A stretch of DNA of 5,219 nucleotides from NCBI GenBank assembly GCA_004557285.1, contig SFEK01000146.1, forward strand, positions 1 through 5,219. Direction: 5' to 3'. The notes beneath the pieces were generated by a model. That model saw only the letters and a list, made by a program, of their open reading frames with translations, ran no database searches and was not told where the DNA came from. The position numbers were made by a program, and so were the translations under genes. This document shows positions 1 to 5,219 of this stretch, piece after piece. The DNA is from Bacteroidales bacterium (GTDB taxonomy: Bacteria; Bacteroidota; Bacteroidia; Bacteroidales; Bacteroidaceae). The number at the start of each line of letters is the position of its first letter. Position 1 is the first letter of the stretch.

Positions 1-185
1 TCATGCTTGTCGTGTTGGGCGTTGTTGCCTGGCATGGCAGTGAGACAACAGCAGCTTTGTTGGCTCTTTGTGCTCTTGTCCCCTACTATTTTGTCGTTTA
101 TTTGCTGAGAGACAAATTGCGTTCCAGACTCACTTTTCAGATAGACCCGATGTCGGTGAGCAAACAGCAGACCGATAGGGGATAA
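1..185 (+). CDS. RseC/MucC-family (SoxR-reducing system) membrane protein, 3' end only
   Basis: This is the last 60 or so residues of a protein whose beginning lies left of the window. The frame is open to the left edge, so the Met at position 3 is probably internal and not the start. The visible part has a short hydrophobic stretch (residues 1-9), a polar turn (HGSETT), a second hydrophobic segment (about residues 17-34, containing PYYFVVYLLRD) and a basic, then polar, cytoplasmic-type tail ending at a TAA. A pair of membrane helices followed by YLLRDKL is what I recall of the C-terminal end of RseC/MucC-family proteins. In Bacteroidales a gene of this family commonly sits directly upstream of rnfB, and in enterobacteria RseC works with the Rnf-like Rsx complex in reducing SoxR. 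The 47-bp distance to rnfB suggests co-transcription. The family call rests mostly on context plus this short tail, so it is moderate; the exact role here is inference. Confidence 0.65.
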   Translation, partial: MLVVLGVVAWHGSETTAALLALCALVPYYFVVYLLRDKLRSRLTFQIDPMSVSKQQTDRG

Positions 186-232
186 AATGTATATGGATAA
201 ATAATCTTTAACTAAAACAAATACAAAAAATT

Positions 233-1132
233 ATGAACTTTATTTTAATTGCAGTAATTGTTCTTGGCAGCATCGCATTGGTGTCTTCGGTGATACTGTA
301 TGTGTGCTCCAAGAAATTTGCTGTTCATGAAGACCCACGTTTGGCACAAGTGACAGCGGTATTGCCCGGTGCCAACTGTGGTGGATGTGGCTATCCTGGA
401 TGCGGCGGAATGGCAGCCGCATTGGTGAAAGCTGCTGATGGAGGTTCTCTCGACGGACTGATGTGCCCTGTGGGTGGTGCTGCTGTGATGGAGCAGGTGG
501 CCGACCTTCTGGGTATGGCTGTTGCCAACACCGAACCTCAAGTGGCTGTTGTACGTTGCAACGGCACGTGTGAAATGCGTCCACGCATAGCCCGTTATGA
601 TGGTTTGCGCACCTGTACTGCCATGAATGCCTGCGGTGCGGGAGAAACCGGTTGTGGCTACGGCTGCTTGGGTTGTGGCGACTGTGTGAATGCTTGTGCT
701 TTTGGTGCCATTGCCATTAATCCGGAAACGGGTTTGCCAGAAGTTGACGAAGAAAAATGTACCGGTTGTGGAGCTTGTGCCAAAGCATGTCCCCGCCATG
801 TCATCGAGTTGCGCAAGAAAGGCCTTAAAGGTCGCCGTGTCTATGTGCGCTGTGTGAACAAGGACAAGGGAGCCGCTGCCATGAAGGCTTGCAAGTCGGC
901 ATGTATCGGCTGTGGCAAGTGCCAGAAGGAATGTAAGTTTGATGCCATTACCATTGAGAACAATCTCTCTTATATTGATTTTAACAAATGCCGTATGTGT
1001 CGCAAGTGTGTCGATGCATGTCCTACCCATGCCATTGTGGCTGTCAATTTCCCGGCACCCAAACCACGCCCTGCTGAGGCCAAGGCAGAAAACACTAATG
1101 TAGAACCAAAACAGGAGGAGGCAAAAGCATGA
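233..1132 (+). CDS. rnfB: Rnf complex iron-sulfur subunit RnfB (long form)
   Basis: RnfB is the electron-input subunit of Rnf: it accepts electrons from reduced ferredoxin on the cytoplasmic side. The 299-residue protein starts with one membrane anchor (about residues 3-24). It then has the RnfB-type [4Fe-4S] motif CGGCGYPGC, with Cys49, Cys52 and Cys57 plus Cys78 in MCPVGG. Ferredoxin-like motifs follow: Cys145/148/151/155, Cys176/179/182/186, Cys224/227/230/234 and Cys253/256/259/263. Further cysteines at 109, 113, 128, 134, 141, 207 and 220 may bind one more cluster. The tail from about residue 273 is a Pro/Ala/Lys/Glu-rich linker without cysteines. At 299 residues it is much longer than the enterobacterial form (about 190 residues) and resembles the long form of Bacteroidetes and clostridia. 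The start is the first ATG of the frame and gives the usual hydrophobic N-terminus; no Shine-Dalgarno sequence precedes it, only an A-rich stretch. The stop overlaps the rnfC start by ATGA. Confidence 0.97.
   Translation: MNFILIAVIVLGSIALVSSVILYVCSKKFAVHEDPRLAQVTAVLPGANCGGCGYPGCGGMAAALVKAADGGSLDGLMCPVGGAAVMEQVADLLGMAVANTEPQVAVVRCNGTCEMRPRIARYDGLRTCTAMNACGAGETGCGYGCLGCGDCVNACAFGAIAINPETGLPEVDEEKCTGCGACAKACPRHVIELRKKGLKGRRVYVRCVNKDKGAAAMKACKSACIGCGKCQKECKFDAITIENNLSYIDFNKCRMCRKCVDACPTHAIVAVNFPAPKPRPAEAKAENTNVEPKQEEAKA
1113..1120 (+). promoter_or_regulatory. Strong Shine-Dalgarno sequence for rnfC, inside the end of rnfB
   Basis: AGGAGGAG lies 8 nt before the rnfC ATG at 1129, within the last codons of rnfB. 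Together with the ATGA overlap it fixes the rnfC start and suggests that rnfC translation is coupled to rnfB. The purine run also encodes the Gln-Glu-Glu of the acidic RnfB tail, so part of the match may come from coding constraint. Confidence 0.75.
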
Positions 1133-2481
1133 AACTGAGAACATTCAGAATAGGCGGCGTTCACCCCGAAGAGAACAAGCTGTCAGCGGAATCGGCAACA
1201 CAGGTGGCAAAACTGCCACAGCAGGCCATTTTCCCCTTGTCACAACATATCGGTGCTCCCGCCAAGCCAGTAGTTAAAAAGGGAGATAAAGTAAAGGTAG
1301 GTACGCTGCTGGCCGAGGCCGGCGGTTTTGTATCTGCTCCAATCTATTCGTCGGTATCAGGCACGGTGTTCAAAATTGATGAGGCCATCGATGCTACCGG
1401 TTATCGCAAGCCTGTGATTATCGTCAAGGTTGAAGGTGACGAATGGGAGGAGAGCATCGACCGTTCCGACAAGTTGGAAAAGCTTGCAGACCATCCCGAA
1501 CTCACTCCAGAGGAGATTGTAGAGCGCATCAAGAAAGCAGGTGTTACAGGTATGGGTGGTGCAGGATTTCCCACCTTCATCAAACTCTGTCCTCCGCCTA
1601 CAGCCAAAGCAGAGTGTGTAATTCTCAATGGCGTGGAATGCGAGCCATACATTACCTCTGATTATCGACTGATGTTGGAACATGCCGATGAAATCCTTGT
1701 TGGTCTTGACCTCTTGATGAAGGCAGCCAAGGTAACCAAAGGCTACATTGGTATCGAAGACAACAAGCCCAAGGCCATTGCTCTTTTTGAAGAGAAAACA
1801 GCCAATAATCCACAAGTGGAGATTGTTCCTTTGGCCAAGAAATATCCCCAGGGTGGCGAGAAGCAGCTGGTTGACGCTGTCATCAGTCGTCAGGTGCCTG
1901 CACCTCCTGCCATTCCGGTTAATGTAGGTGCCATTGTGCAGAATGTCGGTACTGCATTTGCCGTTTATCAGGCCGTAATGAAAAACAAACCATTGTTTGA
2001 ACGTTACACCACGGTGACCGGAAAACGACTGGCCAAGCCCGGCAACTTCCTGGTTCGTATGGGAACACCGATGATAGACCTCATCAATGAATGTGGAGGT
2101 ATGCCTGAAGGCGACAACAAGTTGCTTGCCGGTGGACCAATGATGGGCAAGGCCCTTACTTCTGTTGAAGTGCCCATCTGCAAGGGTACCAACAGTGTGA
2201 CCATATTGAGTGACGATGATGCCAAGCGCAAAACCCCACAGCCCTGCATCCGTTGTGCTAAATGTGTAAGTGCTTGTCCTATGGGACTTGAGCCTTATCT
2301 GCTGGCAACAGCCAGTGCCTTGCACGATTGGGATAGGGTAGAGGCTGCCGACATCACCTCGTGCATCGAGTGTGGCTCATGCCAGTTCACCTGTCCTGCC
2401 CACCGTCCTATGCTCGACAACATTCGTTTAGGTAAATCAACCGTCATGGGTATCATCCGCGCCCGTAACGCAAAAAAATAA
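1129..2481 (+). CDS. rnfC: Rnf complex NADH-binding/iron-sulfur subunit RnfC
   Basis: RnfC is the peripheral cytoplasmic subunit where NAD+ is reduced; it is related to the NuoF flavoprotein of complex I. The 450-residue protein opens with the typical MKLRTFRIGGVHP. Next is a lipoyl/biotinyl-like barrel segment (about residues 35-100: PLSQHIGAPAKPVVKKGD and SVSGTV). The nucleotide/FMN-binding core contains the glycine-rich GVTGMGGAGFPT (138-149), NGVECEPYIT (167-176) and YPQGGEKQL (239-247). A SLBB-like region follows, around VTGKRLAKPGNFLVRMGTP (296-314). The C-terminal ferredoxin domain has two CxxCxxCxxxCP motifs: Cys373/376/379/383 and Cys412/415/418/422. Length and domain order are normal for the family and all expected cluster ligands are present. 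The start overlaps the rnfB stop (ATGA) and has a strong Shine-Dalgarno sequence. No membrane helix is evident, so it should be anchored through RnfD and the other membrane subunits. Confidence 0.97.
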   Translation: MKLRTFRIGGVHPEENKLSAESATQVAKLPQQAIFPLSQHIGAPAKPVVKKGDKVKVGTLLAEAGGFVSAPIYSSVSGTVFKIDEAIDATGYRKPVIIVKVEGDEWEESIDRSDKLEKLADHPELTPEEIVERIKKAGVTGMGGAGFPTFIKLCPPPTAKAECVILNGVECEPYITSDYRLMLEHADEILVGLDLLMKAAKVTKGYIGIEDNKPKAIALFEEKTANNPQVEIVPLAKKYPQGGEKQLVDAVISRQVPAPPAIPVNVGAIVQNVGTAFAVYQAVMKNKPLFERYTTVTGKRLAKPGNFLVRMGTPMIDLINECGGMPEGDNKLLAGGPMMGKALTSVEVPICKGTNSVTILSDDDAKRKTPQPCIRCAKCVSACPMGLEPYLLATASALHDWDRVEAADITSCIECGSCQFTCPAHRPMLDNIRLGKSTVMGIIRARNAKK

Positions 2482-2482
2482 T

Positions 2483-2525
2483 CCATCCTACCTTCTTGTC
2501 AATATATATAAGATAAGGTGAATGG
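2483..2525 (+). promoter_or_regulatory. Weak imperfect hairpin between rnfC and rnfD
   Basis: CCAT (2483-2486) can pair with ATGG (2522-2525), ACCTT (2490-2494) with AAGGT (2515-2519) and CTT (2495-2497) with AAG (2510-2512). The stems are separated by small bulges and close an A/T-rich loop of 12 nt. No T-run follows, so this is not an intrinsic terminator. If it is real it could act in mRNA processing or stability between the two halves of the operon. The stem is short and A/T-rich and could be chance. Confidence 0.25.
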
Positions 2526-2546
2526 TAAACAAACAAATTAAGAAAA

Positions 2547-3557
2547 ATGAGTAAATTAATAGTATCATTGTCTCCCCACGCTCATGGAAATGACAGTGTG
2601 GAACGCAATATGTATGGTGTCATCATCGCGCTGATTCCTGCGCTGTTGGTGTCGCTGATTGGCTTCGGACTCGGTTCGCTGGTCGTTTTGGCTTCGAGTA
2701 TTGCAGCCTGTGTGTTTTTTGAATGGAGCATCACCAAATACATTTTGAAGAAGGAACCCACCATTCTTGATGGGTCGGCCATCCTTACCGGCTTGTTGTT
2801 GGGCTTCAACCTGCCTTCCAACCTTCCTGTGTGGATTATCCTTATTGGTGCTTTGGTAGCCATTGGCATTGGCAAAATGTCGTTTGGCGGTTTGGGCTGC
2901 AACCCTTTCAATCCTGCATTGGTAGGTCGTTGCTTCCTTCTTGTGTCTTTCCCTGCACAGATGACTTCTTGGCCTACAACAGGTCAGCTCACCTCTTATA
3001 TTGATGCCCAGACGGGTGCCACTCCTCTTTCTCTGATGAAGCAGGCCATCAAGACTGGCGATGCAAGTGTATTGGAGCAGTTGCCCAGCAGCTTGAACAT
3101 GATGATAGGTTTTCCTGACACCTGTCAGACCGGTGCTGGATGTCTTGGTGAGATTTGTGGCATAGCCCTGCTTTTGGGTTTGGCATATATGCTGTGGAAG
3201 AAAATCATCACCTGGCATATCCCGGTAAGTATTCTTGCCACCGTTTTTGTGCTGAGTGGCATTCTTCATCTCTCCATGCCTTATTATGCCGATCCCGTGT
3301 CTGTGCTTTTCAGCGGCGGTCTGATGTTAGGTGCCATCTTCATGGCTACTGATTATGTCACCTCTCCCATGACCTATAAAGGACAAATCATCTATGGCAT
3401 TGCCATTGGTGCTTTGACTGTGGTTATCCGCAACTGGGGTTCTTATCCTGAAGGTATGTCATTCGCCATTCTGATTATGAATGCGTTTACTCCGTTAATC
3501 AACACTTATATCAAGCCAAAACGTTTTGGCGAAACTGTCAAGGAGGGCAAGAAATGA
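2547..3557 (+). CDS. rnfD: Rnf complex integral membrane flavoprotein subunit RnfD
   Basis: RnfD is a core membrane subunit, homologous to NqrB of Na+-NQR, that carries a covalently attached FMN and takes part in ion translocation. The 336-residue protein begins with a short polar N-terminus containing SLSPHAHGNDSVERNMYGV, then has a series of hydrophobic segments from about residue 23 to residue 322. Family-typical blocks visible are DGSAILTGLLLGFNLP (75-90), FGGLGCNPFNPALVGR (113-128), the flavinylation motif TGATPLS (156-162) with Thr159 as the expected FMN attachment site, and MATDYVTSPMTYKGQ (266-280). Length is normal for the family. The start is 65 bp after rnfC, preceded by an A-rich stretch (AATTAAGAAAA) with no clear Shine-Dalgarno sequence, as is common in Bacteroidetes. 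The stop overlaps the rnfG start by ATGA. Cysteines at 118, 193, 199 and 204 look less usual than the rest of the sequence. Confidence 0.97.
   Translation: MSKLIVSLSPHAHGNDSVERNMYGVIIALIPALLVSLIGFGLGSLVVLASSIAACVFFEWSITKYILKKEPTILDGSAILTGLLLGFNLPSNLPVWIILIGALVAIGIGKMSFGGLGCNPFNPALVGRCFLLVSFPAQMTSWPTTGQLTSYIDAQTGATPLSLMKQAIKTGDASVLEQLPSSLNMMIGFPDTCQTGAGCLGEICGIALLLGLAYMLWKKIITWHIPVSILATVFVLSGILHLSMPYYADPVSVLFSGGLMLGAIFMATDYVTSPMTYKGQIIYGIAIGALTVVIRNWGSYPEGMSFAILIMNAFTPLINTYIKPKRFGETVKEGKK
3541..3547 (+). promoter_or_regulatory. Strong Shine-Dalgarno sequence for rnfG, inside the end of rnfD
   Basis: AGGAGGG ends 6 nt before the rnfG ATG at 3554 and lies in the last codons of rnfD. With the ATGA overlap it supports this start and translational coupling of rnfG to rnfD. 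It also encodes the Lys/Glu/Gly-rich end of RnfD, so coding constraint may contribute. Confidence 0.7.
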
Positions 3558-4174
3558 AAAAGTTAGAATCTTCTATCACCAATATGGTGCTCGTTTTGGT
3601 GGGCATTGCACTCATCACGGGCAGTATTTTAGCCTATGTCAACCACATTACCGAAGGTCCTATCAAGGTGCAGGCTGAAAAGACGCTTGCCGATGGCATC
3701 AAGGCTGTGATGGGCGGCGTTGAACTCACCGTAGCCAAAGACGACACGGTAAAACAAACCATTAAAGGCAAGGAAGCGGTGTTTGTCATCCACAAGGCCG
3801 TTGATGCCAACAAGCAAGACTTGGGTTGTGCCATCGAGAGCACTACCGGAGGTTTTGGCGGCGACTTGAAAGTGCTGGTGGGTTTTGATGTCGAAGGCAA
3901 CATCTTGGGATATACCATTTTGCAACATGCCGAGACCCCTGGTTTGGGAGCCAAGGCCGACAAGTGGTTCCAAAAGGGTGGAAAAGGCGACATCATAGGC
4001 AAGAACCCCGGTCGTGACAACCTCGTTGTCAGCAAAGACGATGGAAAGATTGATGCCATCACCGCATCAACCATTACGAGCCGTGCTTTCCTGTTGGCTG
4101 TTACCCAGGCTTACAACGCTTATAAGCAGCTTCCCAACGATGGAATGACATCAGCCACAGCGAAACAAAAATAA
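3554..4174 (+). CDS. rnfG: Rnf complex FMN-binding subunit RnfG
   Basis: RnfG is a single-helix membrane protein, homologous to NqrC, whose large domain lies outside the cytoplasmic membrane and carries a covalent FMN. The 206-residue protein has one N-terminal membrane segment (about residues 10-29, VLVLVGIALITGSILAY) and then an FMN-binding domain. Visible family blocks are GYTILQHAETPGLGAKAD (119-136), KGDIIGKNPGRDNLVVS (144-160) and the flavinylation site DAITASTITSRAF (167-179). By alignment to the usual (S/T)GAT motif, Thr173 is the expected FMN attachment residue; the motif reads TAST here. No signal peptide cleavage site is seen, as expected for an anchored subunit. The start is fixed by the ATGA overlap with rnfD and the upstream AGGAGGG. 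FMN attachment would need an ApbE-type flavin transferase encoded elsewhere. Confidence 0.96.
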   Translation: MKKLESSITNMVLVLVGIALITGSILAYVNHITEGPIKVQAEKTLADGIKAVMGGVELTVAKDDTVKQTIKGKEAVFVIHKAVDANKQDLGCAIESTTGGFGGDLKVLVGFDVEGNILGYTILQHAETPGLGAKADKWFQKGGKGDIIGKNPGRDNLVVSKDDGKIDAITASTITSRAFLLAVTQAYNAYKQLPNDGMTSATAKQK

Positions 4175-4187
4175 TAACCCCACTAAA

Positions 4188-4205
4188 ATGTCGAAGAGAT
4201 TATGA
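4188..4205 (+). other. Five-codon mini-ORF overlapping the rnfE start
   Basis: ATG TCG AAG AGA TTA TGA encodes Met-Ser-Lys-Arg-Leu and ends in an ATGA that contains the rnfE start codon at 4202. The same overlap architecture joins rnfB to rnfC and rnfD to rnfG. It could be chance; there is no good Shine-Dalgarno sequence in front of it. Confidence 0.15.
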
Positions 4206-4786
4206 ATTCAATAAAAATATTGCTTAATGGCATCATCAAGGAGAATCCCTGTTTTGTGTTGCTTCTTGGTATGTGTCCTACGCTGGCTACCACGACATCA
4301 GCCATCAACGGCTTGTCAATGGGCTTGGCGACAATGTTTGTGCTGATTTGCTCAAACATTGTGATATCATTGATTAAGAACCTTACCCCCGACAAGGTGC
4401 GCATCCCCGTGTTCATTGTGGTCATCGCATCTTTCGTTACCATTCTCCAGATGGTGATGCAGGCGTTTGTTCCTGCCATCTATGCCACCTTGGGTCTTTA
4501 CATTCCGCTGATTGTGGTCAACTGTCTGATTCTTGGACGTGCCGAGGCTTTTGCTTGTAGCCACAATGCCGGCGAGAGTCTGCTCGATGGAGTGGGAATG
4601 GGACTTGGTTTCAGTCTTGCCCTGACAGTGCTTGGTGCTGTTCGTGAGATTTTGGGTGCCGGTTCAATCTTTGGCTTTGTGTTGCTTCCTGAGACAAGCA
4701 ACATGCTGCTCTTTGTATTGCCTCCTGGTGCATTCATCACCTTGGGTTATCTTATTGCAATCGTAAACAGATTTAAGAAAGCATGA
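4202..4786 (+). CDS. rnfE: Rnf complex integral membrane subunit RnfE
   Basis: RnfE is one of two paralogous membrane subunits (with RnfA; homologous to NqrD) that face each other in inverted orientation and share an intramembrane iron-sulfur centre. The 194-residue protein is almost entirely hydrophobic, with about six membrane segments. The two cluster cysteines are present in their usual settings: Cys25 in LLLGMCPTLA and Cys108 in IPLIVVNCLILGRAEAFA. Other family blocks are GMGLGFSLALTVLGAVREILGAG (132-154) and LPPGAFITLGYLIA (173-186). Length is normal. The ATG at 4202 follows rnfG by 27 bp and has only a weak purine run (AAGAGA) before it; it gives the usual N-terminus with KENP. The stop (TGA, 4784-4786) meets rnfA directly. 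Extra cysteines at 17, 50 and 119 are not known cluster ligands. Confidence 0.97.
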   Translation: MNSIKILLNGIIKENPCFVLLLGMCPTLATTTSAINGLSMGLATMFVLICSNIVISLIKNLTPDKVRIPVFIVVIASFVTILQMVMQAFVPAIYATLGLYIPLIVVNCLILGRAEAFACSHNAGESLLDGVGMGLGFSLALTVLGAVREILGAGSIFGFVLLPETSNMLLFVLPPGAFITLGYLIAIVNRFKKA

Positions 4787-4788
4787 TT

Positions 4789-5219
4789 ATGGAATACATA
4801 TTGATTTTTATTTCAGCGATATTTGTGAACAACATCGTGTTGTCACAATTCTCTGTGGCATTCGTGCTCACGCTGGCCACCATCGTCACCTATCTTGTAC
4901 AGACATTCCTGCTCAATCCTTTCGGATTGCAGTATCTGCAGACCATCACTTTCATCCTGGTCATCGCATCGTTGGTGCAGATGGTCGAGATTATCCTGAA
5001 AAAGGTGTCTCCTGCCCTCTATCAGGCATTGGGCATATTCTTGCCGCTGATCACCACCAACTGTGCTGTGCTTGGCGTGGCCATCCTTGTCATTCAGAAA
5101 GACTTCTCGCTCATCCAGAGTGTAGTTTACGCATTCTCAACTGCCATTGGCTTTGCATTGGCATTGACCGTGTTTGCCGGTATCCGCGAACAGCTGGCCC
5201 TTGTCAACATTCCTAAAGG
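4789..5219 (+). CDS. rnfA: Rnf complex integral membrane subunit RnfA, 3' end outside window, with internal in-frame gap
   Basis: RnfA (homologous to NqrE and enterobacterial RsxA) pairs with RnfE to hold the intramembrane iron-sulfur centre. The frame is open from the ATG at 4789 to the window edge (143 codons plus two bases), so about 26-30 C-terminal residues should be missing. The N-terminus MEYILIFISAIFVNNIVLSQF and the blocks LGIFLPLITTNCAVLGVAIL (81-100) and GFALALTVFAGIREQLA are typical RnfA. However, Phe21 is followed directly by SVAFVLTLAT. In RnfA proteins as I recall them, and in RnfE in this window, about 21 residues lie between these points, including the conserved LGxCP cysteine. 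Only the second cluster cysteine (Cys92) remains. The frame is kept and the rest is normal, so this looks like an in-frame internal deletion. An alternative start at 4783 gives two extra residues and would make an ATGA overlap with rnfE. Identity is certain; function is doubtful. Confidence 0.93.
   Translation, partial: MEYILIFISAIFVNNIVLSQFSVAFVLTLATIVTYLVQTFLLNPFGLQYLQTITFILVIASLVQMVEIILKKVSPALYQALGIFLPLITTNCAVLGVAILVIQKDFSLIQSVVYAFSTAIGFALALTVFAGIREQLALVNIPK
4849..4854 (+). other. Junction of the apparent in-frame 63-bp deletion in rnfA
   Basis: The codons TTC (Phe21) and TCT (Ser22) meet here. Aligning RnfA with its paralog RnfE, RnfA Phe21 pairs with RnfE Leu21 and RnfA Ser22 with RnfE Ala43, leaving RnfE residues 22-42 without a counterpart. 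The missing length is therefore 21 codons, give or take one at the edges. No obvious direct repeat is left at the junction beyond short TTC/TC similarity, and no inserted bases are seen. Confidence 0.75.

Noticed and set aside
186..232. Possible Bacteroidetes-type promoter (TTTG / TAnnTTTG) in front of rnfB
   Set aside because: The gap is A/T-rich but I could not find a matching -7 TAnnTTTG element; TAATCTTTA does not fit. Co-transcription with the upstream gene is simpler.
245..1144. Long antisense open frame opposite rnfB, nearly the same length as rnfB
   Set aside because: The protein is rich in Thr, His and Ser with no recognisable domain and lies exactly opposite a clear RnfB. It is explained by the codon usage of a cysteine- and glycine-rich gene read backwards.
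1357..2325. Antisense open frame of 322 codons opposite rnfC
   Set aside because: No domain pattern, low-quality composition, and full overlap with a well-supported RnfC.
2496..2512. TTGTCA plus TATAAG resembling -35 and -10 boxes in the rnfC-rnfD gap
   Set aside because: The spacing is far too short (about 5 nt) and this promoter form is not the usual one in Bacteroidetes.
2565..3269. Antisense open frame of 234 codons opposite rnfD
   Set aside because: Strongly polar mirror image of a hydrophobic membrane protein; no family resemblance.
4789..5219. Calling rnfA a frameshifted pseudogene
   Set aside because: The frame is intact from start to window edge with normal RnfA sequence on both sides of the junction; the lesion is an in-frame gap, so a pseudogene call would overstate what can be seen.
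233..5219. Na+-translocating NADH:quinone reductase (Nqr) instead of Rnf
   Set aside because: The subunits are homologous, but the presence of RnfB with ferredoxin motifs, RnfC with two CxxCxxCxxxCP motifs and the B-C-D-G-E-A order identify Rnf; no NqrA or NqrF is present.

Overview
The window is one end-to-end stretch of an Rnf operon, all on the + strand. Rnf is the membrane ferredoxin:NAD+ oxidoreductase that couples electron flow to Na+ or H+ translocation. The order is rseC-like (3' end only), rnfB, rnfC, rnfD, rnfG, rnfE, rnfA (5' part only). This order, a long RnfB with many cysteines, an upstream RseC/MucC-family gene and A-rich start regions without Shine-Dalgarno sequences fit an anaerobic member of the Bacteroidales, probably Prevotella or a close relative. 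That placement is by recalled family resemblance, not by a search.

Layout: 1-185 is the C-terminal end of a small membrane protein of the RseC/MucC family. A 47-bp A/T-rich gap follows. rnfB (233-1132) overlaps rnfC (1129-2481) by an ATGA, with a strong Shine-Dalgarno sequence in front of rnfC. A 65-bp gap holding a weak imperfect hairpin separates rnfC from rnfD (2547-3557). rnfD overlaps rnfG (3554-4174) by a second ATGA, again with a strong Shine-Dalgarno sequence. rnfE (4202-4786) comes after a 27-bp gap that contains a five-codon mini-ORF. rnfA starts directly after rnfE and runs off the right edge.

How the parts work together: RnfB carries iron-sulfur clusters and takes electrons from reduced ferredoxin. 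RnfA and RnfE are paralogous membrane subunits that share an intramembrane iron-sulfur centre. RnfG and RnfD carry covalently bound FMN. RnfC carries the NAD(H)/FMN site and two further [4Fe-4S] clusters. In this window RnfB, C, D, G and E keep their key residues.

The main anomaly is in rnfA. The reading frame is intact, but about 21 residues after Phe21 are absent, including the Leu-Gly-x-Cys-Pro segment whose cysteine is a ligand of the RnfA/RnfE cluster. RnfE in the same window keeps both of its equivalent cysteines (Cys25, Cys108), whereas RnfA keeps only the second (Cys92). If the gap is real, this RnfA should be unable to form the shared cluster and the complex is probably impaired. Apart from this the window is an ordinary Rnf operon, with no mobile element, CRISPR array, RNA gene or unrecognised system visible.
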